Assembly: GCF_042944905.1 (NCBI RefSeq)
Contig: NZ_CP168496.1
Coordinates: 2,232,001 to 2,296,000 of the forward strand
Direction of reading: 5' to 3'
DNA from: Psychrobacillus sp042944905
GTDB lineage: Bacteria > Bacillota > Bacilli > Bacillales_A > Planococcaceae
DNA: 64,000 nucleotides
The notes under the pieces were generated by a model, which saw only the letters and a list, made by a program, of their open reading frames with translations, was not told where the DNA came from and made no database searches. The position numbers and the translations under genes are program-made. Below are positions 31,653 through 40,707 of this stretch, piece after piece (position 1 is the first letter of the stretch; every line of letters starts with the position of its first letter).

Positions 31653-34286
31653 TTAAACAGATCGTATATATTCATAAACAGAATTTAAAGCAATCTCTAG
31701 CTTGCTGCCATCTTTTGCTCCCGCCATTGCAAAATCTGGTCTACCTCCACCTTTACCGCCACACTGCTCCGCAACAAGTTTGACGATATTTCCAGCGTGA
31801 TAGTTTCCACCGATAATATCTTTTGTGACCCCAGCAGAAATCATTACTTTTTCTCCATCAACTGCACCAAGGACAATAACTGCTTTTTCAAGTTTTTGTT
31901 TTAAATCGTCCATCATTTGGCGTAATTGATTGTTATCTTTTGCCTCCACTTTAACGGATAGGACTGTAATATCATTGATAGTTTGAGCAGAAGATAAAAC
32001 AGACGAAGCTTGGTTGTTTGCAATCTTCGCAGATAGTGATTCATTCTCTCTTTGAATACTTTTGAATTCATTCAATGTTTGCGTTAATTTGGTAACTAAA
32101 TCTTTTGGTTGAGCTTTCAAGAGGTTAGAAGCTTCTAATAATGCATGCTCTTCTTCTTTTACAACCTCAAATGCACCTTTACCAGTTACCGCTTCTATTC
32201 TTCTTGTCCCAGCTCCAATACCACTTTCTGAGAGTATTTTAAAGAATCCAATTTCAGATGTATTTTTTACATGCACACCACCACAAAGTTCAAGTGAAAA
32301 TTCACCCATTCGAACAACACGCACGACATCTCCGTATTTTTCACCGAATAACGCCATTGCCCCCATACTCTTTGCTTCTTCTATATTATGATAACCAGTA
32401 AGGACAGGGATGTTTTCCCATACTTTTTCATTAACAATTCGTTCAACTTGCTCTAATTCTTCTTTTGTTACTTGTCCGAAGTGAGAGAAGTCAAAACGTA
32501 AACGGTCTGGCCCAACATAGGAGCCTGCCTGGTTTACATGCGTTCCAAGTACATCTTTTAATGCTTGGTGTAGTAAATGGGTAGCTGAGTGATTTTTCAC
32601 CGTATGACCTCGTAATATACGATCCACTGTCGCTGTAACTTCCGCGCCAGTTGTTAATTCCCCAGATTCAACGATAACTGTGTGTAAGTTTTGCCCGTTT
32701 GGCGCTTTTTGAACTTCTTTTACAAAACCTCTAAATGTATCGTTTTCAATTGTTCCATGATCAGCTAGTTGACCACCACTTTCTGCGTAAAAAGGAGTTT
32801 GGGAAAGGACTACTTGAATTTCATCCCCTTCATTTGCACTCTTAGCTAATACTTCACCTTGTATAATAGTTGTTATTTTCGTTGCTATCGATAATGTTTC
32901 ATAGCCAACAAATTCACTTTCATCATGAATTTTACTAAAAACTTCGGATTGTACTTGCATAGAATCCACATTTTGACGAGCAGCACGTGCACGACTACGC
33001 TGAGCTTCCATTTCTTTTTTAAAGCCTTCATGGTCCACCGACATGTTTGCTTCTTCTGCATATTCTTCCGTTAATTCGATTGGGAAACCATATGTGTCAT
33101 AAAGCGTAAATGTTGTTGTACCAGGGATAAAGGATTCTCCTTTTTCACGTTGTTCCTCTATTACTTTTTCTAAGATAGATAGTCCATCGTGAAGTGTTTC
33201 ATGGAAACGCTCTTCCTCTGTTTTAATCACTCGCATAATAAAGTCTTGCTTTTCTTTTACTTCCGGATAGAAATCTTTCATGATTTCACCTACGCCTGGA
33301 ACTAGCTCGTATAAAAACGGTTGGTCTACTCCTAATTGTTTTGCAAAACGAACCGCACGGCGAAGTAATCTTCTAAGTACATATCCTCTACCTTCGTTCG
33401 ATGGTAGTGCACCATCTCCAATAGCGAAAGCAACGGTACGGATATGGTCCGCAATTACTTTGAAAGCAATATCATATTCAACCGTTGTATTGTATGATTT
33501 CCCAGAGATTACTTCTGTTTGACGAATAATTGGGATAAATAAATCTGTATCAAAATTGGTTGGTACATTTTGAACAACACAAGCCATGCGCTCTAATCCC
33601 ATACCCGTATCAATATTCTGTTTTGGTAATGGTGTATACGTATTATCTGGATTATGGTTGAATTGCGAAAATACCAAGTTCCAAATTTCTAAATAACGTT
33701 CATTTTCTCCACCTGGATATAATTCAGGGTCATTTAAATCATTCCCGTATGATTCACCACGATCATAGAATATTTCGGAGTTAGGACCACTTGGACCTTC
33801 TCCAATATCCCAAAAGTTTCCTTCTAATCGAATAATACGTTCTTCGGGAATACCAATTTCATTCTTCCAAATAGTATATGCTTCTTCGTCTTCGGGATGA
33901 ATCGTTATAGATAATTTTTCAGCTTCGAATGCCATCCATTTTTCATCGGTTAGGAATTCCCAAGCAAAATGAATCGCTTCTTTCTTGAAGTAATCGCCAA
34001 TCGAGAAATTTCCGAGCATTTCAAAAAACGTATGATGTCTTGCTGTTTTCCCTACGTTTTCAATGTCATTTGTACGAATGGACTTTTGTGCATTTGTAAT
34101 ACGTGGATTTTCCGGCACTACACGCCCATCAAAGTATTTCTTCAACGTAGCAACACCACTATTAATCCATAATAGTGATGGGTCATTGATTGGTACAAGT
34201 GGAGCAGATGGTTCCTGGGTATGTCCTTTTTCGATAAAAAAGTCTAAATACATTTGTCTAATTTGAGCACCTGTTAATTGTTTCAT
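31653..34286 (-). CDS. alaS: Alanyl-tRNA synthetase
   Basis: Charges tRNA-Ala and edits mischarged Ser/Gly. The 877 residues contain the class II catalytic core (SLLWINSGVATLKKYF, RHHTFFEMLGNFSIGDYF, GMGLERMACV), the editing domain with HSATHLLH (two zinc His) and CGGVHV (Cys and His), and the C-terminal DHHA1 oligomerisation/tRNA domain (GGKGGGRPDFAMAGAKD). Preceded by a T-box leader sensing uncharged tRNA-Ala. Confidence 0.98.
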   Translation of the reverse strand: MKQLTGAQIRQMYLDFFIEKGHTQEPSAPLVPINDPSLLWINSGVATLKKYFDGRVVPENPRITNAQKSIRTNDIENVGKTARHHTFFEMLGNFSIGDYFKKEAIHFAWEFLTDEKWMAFEAEKLSITIHPEDEEAYTIWKNEIGIPEERIIRLEGNFWDIGEGPSGPNSEIFYDRGESYGNDLNDPELYPGGENERYLEIWNLVFSQFNHNPDNTYTPLPKQNIDTGMGLERMACVVQNVPTNFDTDLFIPIIRQTEVISGKSYNTTVEYDIAFKVIADHIRTVAFAIGDGALPSNEGRGYVLRRLLRRAVRFAKQLGVDQPFLYELVPGVGEIMKDFYPEVKEKQDFIMRVIKTEEERFHETLHDGLSILEKVIEEQREKGESFIPGTTTFTLYDTYGFPIELTEEYAEEANMSVDHEGFKKEMEAQRSRARAARQNVDSMQVQSEVFSKIHDESEFVGYETLSIATKITTIIQGEVLAKSANEGDEIQVVLSQTPFYAESGGQLADHGTIENDTFRGFVKEVQKAPNGQNLHTVIVESGELTTGAEVTATVDRILRGHTVKNHSATHLLHQALKDVLGTHVNQAGSYVGPDRLRFDFSHFGQVTKEELEQVERIVNEKVWENIPVLTGYHNIEEAKSMGAMALFGEKYGDVVRVVRMGEFSLELCGGVHVKNTSEIGFFKILSESGIGAGTRRIEAVTGKGAFEVVKEEEHALLEASNLLKAQPKDLVTKLTQTLNEFKSIQRENESLSAKIANNQASSVLSSAQTINDITVLSVKVEAKDNNQLRQMMDDLKQKLEKAVIVLGAVDGEKVMISAGVTKDIIGGNYHAGNIVKLVAEQCGGKGGGRPDFAMAGAKDGSKLEIALNSVYEYIRSV

Positions 34287-34321
34287 ACATTTTTCCTCCT
34301 AAATTAATAAAATGAAATCAA

Positions 34322-34557
34322 AAAAGCCTTCATCCCTAAAAAAAGGGACGAAAGCTGTTATTCTCGCGGTACCACCCTAGTTACACAACAATTCATGTCG
34401 TGTCTCTCAAGTAACCTTAACGCGGCTAAACGGCAGGTATTAGCTGCACTCAAGAGTAGCTTTCCAACTTGTTAGTTTCTGAAGATTCTTTCAGCCAAGG
34501 AATCTTTCTCTTTTTCAGGTAACAAGTGTACTTTCTCTGTCATCATTTTGCTCTATG
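34322..34557 (-). promoter_or_regulatory. T-box riboswitch of alaS
   Basis: Leader on the minus strand with the T-box sequence CTAGGGTGGTACCGCGAG (34380-34363), whose core pairs with the tRNA acceptor end, and a rho-independent terminator AGCTTTCGTCCC / GGGATGAAGGCT then T6 (about 34355-34322). Upstream stem I is present as several pairing segments (34400-34550), but I could not place the specifier codon securely. Uncharged tRNA-Ala should favour read-through. This leader accounts for the whole alaS-recD2 gap. Confidence 0.93.
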
Positions 34558-34563
34558 CATTTG

Positions 34564-34592
34564 ATTATAAAAAACTATCGACCGGATGTCAA
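34564..34592 (-). promoter_or_regulatory. Consensus sigma-A promoter of the alaS leader
   Basis: Minus strand TTGACA (34592-34587), 17-base spacer, TATAAT (34569-34564): both boxes perfect. The -35 overlaps the recD2 stop codon (TGA at 34591-34589). Confidence 0.85.
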
Positions 34593-37006
34593 TTATCCAT
34601 CTCTAAGAAATCATATGGGGAAATTCCATTCATCCCGGTTAACGGATCAATTAAATGGCAATTCTCTGCGGATAAGAAAGTTGTTTCTGTTGTTATTTCA
34701 TCCATAACTTTTTCTCTCTGTTCATCTATTTTTTCCTTATTTTCCTCACTGACTGTTAATCGATCTTTTAACGTTGTTAATCGTTGCAGATCATCGGTAC
34801 GTTCTACTCCAAACTTAAAAACTTCGGGATCTCCACATAATATTAAAAAGTTCTTTGCTCTTGTAATGCCTGTATATAATAAATTTCTTCGAAGCATTTT
34901 CATATAACTTCTGGTGACAGGCATAATCACGGTTTGAAATTCACTACCTTGGGATTTATGCACGGAGCAACAATATGCTAAAGTAATTTGATTCAAATCA
35001 TTCTTTTCATACGTCACTTCATTGCCATCAAACGAAATAACTAGCATTTCCTTTTTCTCCACTGTTTCAGCGGCTTTGAAAATACTTACGACTTCCCCCA
35101 TGTCTCCGTTAAACACATTGCTTTCTGGCTGATTGACAAGCTGCAATACCTTGTCGCCAATACGGTAAATCGTTTCTCCAAATATCATTTCTTTTCGTTT
35201 TCCATCTGTATTTGGATTCACCATTTCTTGCATCATTTTATTAAGCGCATCGATACCAGCTGGTCCTCTATACATAGGCGCAAGTACTTGAATGTCTCTT
35301 ATCGAATGTCCTTTTGCTAAAGCACTTTTCAACACTTGTTCTACTACTTTAGGAATTTGTTCTGTAGAAGCTTTAATAAATGAACGATCTTTCGTCTTGT
35401 CTAATAGCGTTTGCGGAACAGTTCCTTTTTTCATTTCGTGGGCTAGCTCAATTATAGAAGAACCTTCTGATTGGCGATAAATATCTATTAATTCGACTGT
35501 TGGGATTCTTTTAGAAGCTAATAAATCTTTTAAAACCTGCCCTGGTCCAACAGGAGGTAACTGGTCTTGGTCCCCTACAAAAATGACTTGAGCATCTTTT
35601 GGAATAGCTTTTAATAATTGATGCCCAAGCCAAGTATCTAGCATGGAAGTTTCATCTATAATGATTAATTTTCCTTCAATTTCTTTTCCTTCAGAATCCG
35701 CATCTTCCTGGCCGTTAAACCCTAATAAGCGGTGGATTGTCATTGCTGGCAATCCGGTAGATTCGCTTAAACGTTTTGCGGCTCTACCAGTGGGTGCAGC
35801 CAGTACAACAGGAAATGGTTTTTTATCTTTTGCCCATTCTTTTGGTTCTAAAGAAAGTCCATGAAGTTCTGCATATAATTCAACTATTCCTCGTACGACG
35901 GTGGTCTTCCCTGTCCCAGGTCCACCTGTTAAGAGAGTCATGCTGGCATTTATAGCCGTTTCGATCGCTTTAACTTGTGTTGTTGCATATTGGACGCCTA
36001 ATCTTTCTTCAATTCCTCCAAGGTGTTTTTTCATCTCTGCAAGGGGGAATTTATGATGAGTATCATTTTCATTCAATAACGTTTCGATTTTAGAACTTAT
36101 CCCTACTTCTGAAAAATAGAGTGAAGGGATGTAAAAACGATTCACTTCCCCAATAATTCGACTTTCCTCGGCTAGTTCGAAGCAGCACTTCGTTATCGCT
36201 TCGAAAGTGATTTCTTCTCTTTGTGCACTTTCTAATAATCTTTTAACAGATTCAAGTAATTGCTCCGCATATAAAAATACATGACCTTCACTTAATGATG
36301 CAGATTGCAATAAGTGAAAAATGGCAGCTTTAATACGATCAGGGTGATTTCCTTGAATGCCAAGTTTATAGCCCAGTTCATCTGCCCGAATAAATCCAAC
36401 GCCTTCCACTTCCTCGATAAGGCGATATGGGTTCTTTGTCAATACATCAATCGTTTCCTCTCGGTAAGCTTGATATATTTTCATCGCGATTTGCGGACCG
36501 AACCCCCATTCATTCAACTGAATCATCACTTTTTCTAAGCCAAGATTTTGTTCTAAAACAGCTCTCAATGTTTGTTTTTTATCTTCTGCCAATCTTGGAA
36601 TGATGTCCAATACAGCAGGGTCATCTAGAATTCTATTGATGGCATTTTGACCAAGTTTTTTGACAATTTGTTCAGCTGTTTTTCTGCCGATTCCAGGAAA
36701 CATATCACTCGATAAATAATGGACTATACCTTGTTCGGTAGCAGGAACTTCTTTTTGAAAGGTCTCTACTTGAAATTGCACGCCATATTTAGGGTGATTT
36801 TTTACAAGTCCAGTAAATTTATATGATTCTTCTAATACGAGTTGTGGAAAATAACCGGTTACAATTATTTCTTTTTCTATGTAGGTTGTATTAGTGGATT
36901 TAATTTTTAGTTTTATAATGGAAAACAAATTTTGGGGATTGTGAAAAATTGAGACGATAGGACGACCCGTAATAAATTGTTTTTCATTATTCATTTCGTT
37001 TGTCAT
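34589..37006 (-). CDS. recD2: ATP-dependent 5'-3' DNA helicase RecD2
   Basis: Superfamily 1B helicase active outside RecBCD, linked to replication-fork repair. The 805 residues have the long RecD2 N-terminal region with helix-hairpin-helix elements (SSDMFPGIGRKTAEQIVKKLG, about 90-115; LIEEVEGVGFIRADELG), Walker A GGPGTGKTT (about 359-367), Walker B IIDETSM, QDQLPPVGPG, and the UvrD-like C-terminal motifs VHKSQGSEF and YTGITRAK. GGAGGCG precedes the ATG. It follows the TPR gene after a repeat element of about 120 bases. Confidence 0.95.
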   Translation of the reverse strand: MTNEMNNEKQFITGRPIVSIFHNPQNLFSIIKLKIKSTNTTYIEKEIIVTGYFPQLVLEESYKFTGLVKNHPKYGVQFQVETFQKEVPATEQGIVHYLSSDMFPGIGRKTAEQIVKKLGQNAINRILDDPAVLDIIPRLAEDKKQTLRAVLEQNLGLEKVMIQLNEWGFGPQIAMKIYQAYREETIDVLTKNPYRLIEEVEGVGFIRADELGYKLGIQGNHPDRIKAAIFHLLQSASLSEGHVFLYAEQLLESVKRLLESAQREEITFEAITKCCFELAEESRIIGEVNRFYIPSLYFSEVGISSKIETLLNENDTHHKFPLAEMKKHLGGIEERLGVQYATTQVKAIETAINASMTLLTGGPGTGKTTVVRGIVELYAELHGLSLEPKEWAKDKKPFPVVLAAPTGRAAKRLSESTGLPAMTIHRLLGFNGQEDADSEGKEIEGKLIIIDETSMLDTWLGHQLLKAIPKDAQVIFVGDQDQLPPVGPGQVLKDLLASKRIPTVELIDIYRQSEGSSIIELAHEMKKGTVPQTLLDKTKDRSFIKASTEQIPKVVEQVLKSALAKGHSIRDIQVLAPMYRGPAGIDALNKMMQEMVNPNTDGKRKEMIFGETIYRIGDKVLQLVNQPESNVFNGDMGEVVSIFKAAETVEKKEMLVISFDGNEVTYEKNDLNQITLAYCCSVHKSQGSEFQTVIMPVTRSYMKMLRRNLLYTGITRAKNFLILCGDPEVFKFGVERTDDLQRLTTLKDRLTVSEENKEKIDEQREKVMDEITTETTFLSAENCHLIDPLTGMNGISPYDFLEMDN

Positions 37007-37022
37007 ACTAACGCCTCCAAAT

Positions 37023-37148
37023 TGTAAATCAAATTCGCCTTGACGTATTTTCGTCCAGATTTTGAATTGAACTAGCTCAATTCAAAATCTGTGCCATCCG
37101 CCAGGGGCTTTAACTTCATTCAGCAAATGTCTCTGCTGAATAAAGTTA
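37023..37148 (+). repeat. Second dispersed repeat family, full copy
   Basis: Fills the recD2-TPR gap. It opens AAATTCGCCTTGACGTATTT, shared with a fragment at 40551-40575. Contains a perfect 14-bp hairpin AGATTTTGAATTGA / TCAATTCAAAATCT (37057-37070/37077-37090), a middle segment GCCATCCGCCAGGGGC, and a 14-bp hairpin with one mismatch (37112-37125/37134-37147) whose right arm covers the TPR gene stop codon. Resembles intergenic repeats of Bacillales; no coding capacity. Confidence 0.7.
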
Positions 37149-37802
37149 ATTACGAAGAGAGATCATATCGTGCACATAGCGTGCTTGATCATAAGTTGGT
37201 TGAATTGTAAATGCTTGTTTTAAATGATAAAGTGCCGCTTCCGTATTAGGAGTAGACACAGCATATAAAACACCTAAATTATAGTGTGCATCCGCATTTT
37301 CAGCTTCGGTTTCTAATATTTCCTTTAAAATTGGTTCTGCTTCTTTAAACATTTCAAAGCTTGCTAATGCTATTGCATAGGTTAGCTTAATTTGACTATC
37401 ATTCGAGTCTAGTTCATATGCTCGTTGTAAATAAGGAAGCGATAACTTTGTTTGACCTGTTTTTTCAAAGCTTTTGCCTAACATGAAATAGGCATCTGGA
37501 CCTTCAATTCCATTTGAAATAGCTTTTTCATACAGTTTTGCAGCTTCCTCATAACGTTCTGCATCATAATACAAATTTGCTAGACTATAGTATGCTGTAG
37601 CTGCATGTTCATCTAGTGTCATTGCTTTTTGAAAGAATCTTTCCGCTCGTTCATTTTCATTCATAGATGCAAGCAAATTACCGAAATTTATATATCCAAT
37701 TGCCTCTTCCGGATTTTCTTCGATAGCTTTTGTAAATAATTCAACGGCTTTTTCATAGTTTTCTTCTTGAATAGCCTGTATTCCTAATTCATTGTAATTC
37801 AT
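37146..37802 (-). CDS. yrrB: Tetratricopeptide repeat protein (YrrB type)
   Basis: 218 residues made almost wholly of about six TPR units from residue 3 to 210 (for example YINFGNLLASMNENERAERF and YYSLANLYYDAERYEEAAKL). A cytoplasmic protein-interaction scaffold of unknown partner; B. subtilis YrrB occupies the same place between recD2 and mnmA. GGAGGAAG before ATG 37802 sets the start; a longer frame overlaps mnmA. There is a 13-base gap after mnmA. Confidence 0.9.
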   Translation of the reverse strand: MNYNELGIQAIQEENYEKAVELFTKAIEENPEEAIGYINFGNLLASMNENERAERFFQKAMTLDEHAATAYYSLANLYYDAERYEEAAKLYEKAISNGIEGPDAYFMLGKSFEKTGQTKLSLPYLQRAYELDSNDSQIKLTYAIALASFEMFKEAEPILKEILETEAENADAHYNLGVLYAVSTPNTEAALYHLKQAFTIQPTYDQARYVHDMISLRN

Positions 37803-37815
37803 ATACTTCCTCCAA

Positions 37816-38937
37816 TTAGCCAACGTAATCCAGTTGCAATCCATCTTTGAATACTTTGTCAATCGTTGCTCCACCTATACATTCGTCCCCTTGATAGAAA
37901 ACAACTGCTTGTCCAGGAGTGATCGCTCGAACGGCTTTTTCAAAAATAACAGACACTTCACTATCCGATAGTATTTCCACTTGAACTCCGACATCTTCTT
38001 GTCGGTATCTGAATTTAGCTGTACAATCAAAGTTTTTTTGCTTGTCAAATGTAGTTGTAAAAGATAAATTAGTCGCAGTTAAACTCGTGGAAAAAAGTGC
38101 ATCATTATTAATGTTTTGCCCAACTAATAAAACATTTCTTGCTAAATCTTTTCCAATAACAAACCACGGATCACCGGAACCACCAATTCCTAACCCATGA
38201 CGTTGTCCAATTGTGTAATACATTAGTCCATCATGTTTGCCCATTGGTTTTCCATCCATTGTTTCCATCTCGCCTTGTTGCGCAGGTAAATATTGACCCA
38301 AAAATGTTTTGAAGTTTCTTTCACCGATGAAACAAATTCCAGTGGAATCTTTTTTTGTTGCAGTTGCCAGTCCTTGTTCAAGTGCAATTTCTCGTACCTT
38401 TTTCTTTTCCAAATGACCAATTGGAAACATCACTTTTTCTAATTGCTCTTGGTTTAGCTGGTTTAAAAAATAGGTTTGGTCTTTATTGTTGTCTTTCCCG
38501 CGTAGCATTCTTGTTTGACCTTCTCTTACTTCCACTTGTGCGTAATGGCCAGTGGCTAAATAGTCAGCTCCAAGTGCTAATGCATGCTCTAAAAATGCTT
38601 TAAATTTAATTTCTTTATTACACATTACATCTGGGTTTGGTGTTCTTCCTGCTTTATATTCTTCCAAGAAATAGGTGAACACTTTATCCCAATATTGTTT
38701 TTCAAAATTTACTGCATAATACGGAATCCCGATTTGATTGCATACTTTAATAACATCTTCGTAATCTTCTGTAGCTGTACATACGCCAAATTCATCTGTA
38801 TCATCCCAGTTTTTCATAAAGATGCCGATGACATCGTACCCTTGTTCTTTTAATAGGTAAGCAGCGACGGACGAATCCACGCCACCAGACATTCCTACTA
38901 CTACTCTTGTATCTTCTATTTTTTTCAATTTACTCAC
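37816..38937 (-). CDS. mnmA: tRNA-specific 2-thiouridylase MnmA
   Basis: Thiolates U34 of tRNA-Lys, -Glu and -Gln with sulfur from the neighbouring cysteine desulfurase. The 373 residues contain the PP-loop MSGGVDSSVAA (about 15-25), catalytic Cys in DVMCNKEI (about 103) and the second catalytic Cys in TGICFIGERNF (about 200), and a C-terminal beta-barrel. The frame starts at a GTG without a strong ribosome-binding site; a TTG three codons later is possible. It follows iscS by 16 bases. Confidence 0.96.
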   Translation of the reverse strand: MSKLKKIEDTRVVVGMSGGVDSSVAAYLLKEQGYDVIGIFMKNWDDTDEFGVCTATEDYEDVIKVCNQIGIPYYAVNFEKQYWDKVFTYFLEEYKAGRTPNPDVMCNKEIKFKAFLEHALALGADYLATGHYAQVEVREGQTRMLRGKDNNKDQTYFLNQLNQEQLEKVMFPIGHLEKKKVREIALEQGLATATKKDSTGICFIGERNFKTFLGQYLPAQQGEMETMDGKPMGKHDGLMYYTIGQRHGLGIGGSGDPWFVIGKDLARNVLLVGQNINNDALFSTSLTATNLSFTTTFDKQKNFDCTAKFRYRQEDVGVQVEILSDSEVSVIFEKAVRAITPGQAVVFYQGDECIGGATIDKVFKDGLQLDYVG

Positions 38938-38953
38938 TCATTTCAATTATTCG

Positions 38954-40090
38954 TTAAGAACCTAGAATAATTTTACTTATTTTATTTGCAGCTTCTCTTA
39001 CCTGCTCCACTGTGTTATTTATACCAAAACTAAATCGAACCGAATTTCGGAGCTCCGGTGTATTTTCACCAAACATAGCAACTAAGACGTGGGATGGATC
39101 AATAGAACCAGCCGAGCATGCTGAACCACTGGAAGCATCAATTCCCGCTAAATCCAGTTGGATTAAAAATGTCTCGACATCTGTTTTTGGAATGCTAAGG
39201 TTTATAACATGGGGCAGAACATTTTTCAGTGAACCATTGATGGTGAACTCTACACCTTTACTTTCCAGCTGGTGTAGAAAAGCATTTTTCAATTCTTTGT
39301 AAGAATTAATCGTTGCTTCTAAACTTTGTTGTTTTAACTCAACAGCTTTTGCAAATCCAATTACTGCCGGTACATTTTCTGTTCCAGCACGTTTCTGTCT
39401 TTCTTGCTTCCCACCATATAATAATGGTTTCAAATGAATTGCTTTTCGTTGATATAAAAAGCCGATTCCCTTTGGTCCATTAATCTTATGACTAGAAACA
39501 CTAAGCAAATCAACTTGTAAATCGTTTACATTTAAAGCAATCCCGCCATACGCTTGTACCGCATCTGTATGAAAATAGGCAGGATGGTCTTTTAATAACT
39601 CACCGATTTCATGTATCGGTTGAATAGACCCAACTTCATTGTTTCCATACATGACTGAAACTAAAATAGTATCTTCTCGAAGTGCATTTTTCAATTCACA
39701 AACATCGATTATTCCTTCTTTATTTACAGGTAGATAAGTGACTTCAAATCCTTCGCGTTCTAGTTGTTCACAAGCATGAAGTACTGCATGATGCTCAATT
39801 TGTGTCGTAATAATATGCTTTCCTTCAATTCTACGCGCATAAGCTGTGCCGAAAATAGCATAATTATCGGCTTCCGTCCCACCGCTTGTAATGATAATTT
39901 CTGTTTCATGGGCACCAATACTTGTAGCAAGGGTATTTCTTGAATCATCCAATTTTTTTCGTGCACTTCTTCCAGTTTGGTGGATACTTGAGGCATTGCC
40001 AAATTCTTTATTCATTTCTACCGTAAATGTTTTGATGACTTCTTCCGCTATAGGGGTTGTAGCTGCATGATCTAAATATATTCTAGTCAT
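38954..40090 (-). CDS. Cysteine desulfurase (IscS/NifS-like, YrvO type)
   Basis: PLP enzyme that removes sulfur from cysteine; adjacency to mnmA marks it as the dedicated sulfur donor for tRNA thiolation (B. subtilis YrvO-MnmA pair). The 378 residues start MTRIYLDHAATTP, have GGTEADN, the PLP lysine in SSHKINGPKG and the active Cys in SGSACSAGS. AAGGAG before ATG 40090 excludes an upstream extension. Lies between cymR and mnmA. Confidence 0.95.
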   Translation of the reverse strand: MTRIYLDHAATTPIAEEVIKTFTVEMNKEFGNASSIHQTGRSARKKLDDSRNTLATSIGAHETEIIITSGGTEADNYAIFGTAYARRIEGKHIITTQIEHHAVLHACEQLEREGFEVTYLPVNKEGIIDVCELKNALREDTILVSVMYGNNEVGSIQPIHEIGELLKDHPAYFHTDAVQAYGGIALNVNDLQVDLLSVSSHKINGPKGIGFLYQRKAIHLKPLLYGGKQERQKRAGTENVPAVIGFAKAVELKQQSLEATINSYKELKNAFLHQLESKGVEFTINGSLKNVLPHVINLSIPKTDVETFLIQLDLAGIDASSGSACSAGSIDPSHVLVAMFGENTPELRNSVRFSFGINNTVEQVREAANKISKIILGS

Positions 40091-40103
40091 TTCAAACTGC
40101 TCC

Positions 40104-40526
40104 TTAAATATAAAACATATATCCAGCGTTAGCTGAATCTTCATCTGTATGTTGCGCTAAATCCTCAATAGTTGTTGTATCCAACACATTTTTTACTGCA
40201 TCTCGGATACGCATCCATAATTCGCGTTGTGGCAACTCTTCCTCTTCAATTCCTTCTACTATCTGAATGGGACCTTCAAGTACACGAATAACGTCACCTG
40301 CCGTGATTTCATTTGGTTCCCTTGAAAGCATATACCCACCGTACGCACCTCTAACACTTTTAACAAGTCCCGCATTACGTAAAGGTGAGACAATTTGTTC
40401 TAAATATGCTTCCGATAAATTATGGTCTGCTGCAATTTGACGAAGTGCAAGTGGTCCTTCTCCACACTGTTTGCCTAATGCTATCATTATCGTTAAACCA
40501 TACCGTCCTTTTGTTGAAAACTTCAA
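40104..40526 (-). CDS. cymR: Rrf2-family cysteine metabolism repressor CymR
   Basis: Rrf2 winged-helix repressor of sulfur genes, acting with CysK in B. subtilis. 140 residues: FSTKGRYGLTIMIALGK, the recognition helix LSEAYLEQIVSPLRNAGLV and GAYGGYMLSREP. It lacks the three Fe-S cysteines of IscR, which fits CymR. The start is TTG at 40526 behind GAGGTGG; a longer frame upstream reads through a repeat fragment. First gene of cymR-desulfurase-mnmA-yrrB-recD2. Confidence 0.92.
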   Translation of the reverse strand: MKFSTKGRYGLTIMIALGKQCGEGPLALRQIAADHNLSEAYLEQIVSPLRNAGLVKSVRGAYGGYMLSREPNEITAGDVIRVLEGPIQIVEGIEEEELPQRELWMRIRDAVKNVLDTTTIEDLAQHTDEDSANAGYMFYI

Positions 40527-40550
40527 TATATTCCACCTCATTAGATATCT

Positions 40551-40585
40551 AAATCGCCTTGGCGTATTCGGGTCCGGGTATTTCA
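40551..40585 (+). repeat. Fragment of the second dispersed repeat
   Basis: AAATCGCCTTGGCGTATTCG then GGTCC matches the first 25 bases of the element at 37023 with a few changes. It lies just upstream of the cymR start, between cymR and rarA, and may affect the cymR leader. Confidence 0.5.
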
Positions 40586-40644
40586 CCAAACATAAAAAAT
40601 TCTTTCCCTAGTATAGCATAATTACATGATAGAACGACTCCAAA

Positions 40645-40673
40645 ATGACTTTTTAACCAATCTTCGATATAAT
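40645..40673 (+). promoter_or_regulatory. Predicted sigma-A promoter of rarA
   Basis: ATGACT (40645-40650), 17-base spacer, perfect TATAAT (40668-40673), about 35 bases before the rarA start. Confidence 0.6.
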
Positions 40674-40707
40674 TAAAGAACAAACGTTTGAACAAGGAGA
40701 GATCATT

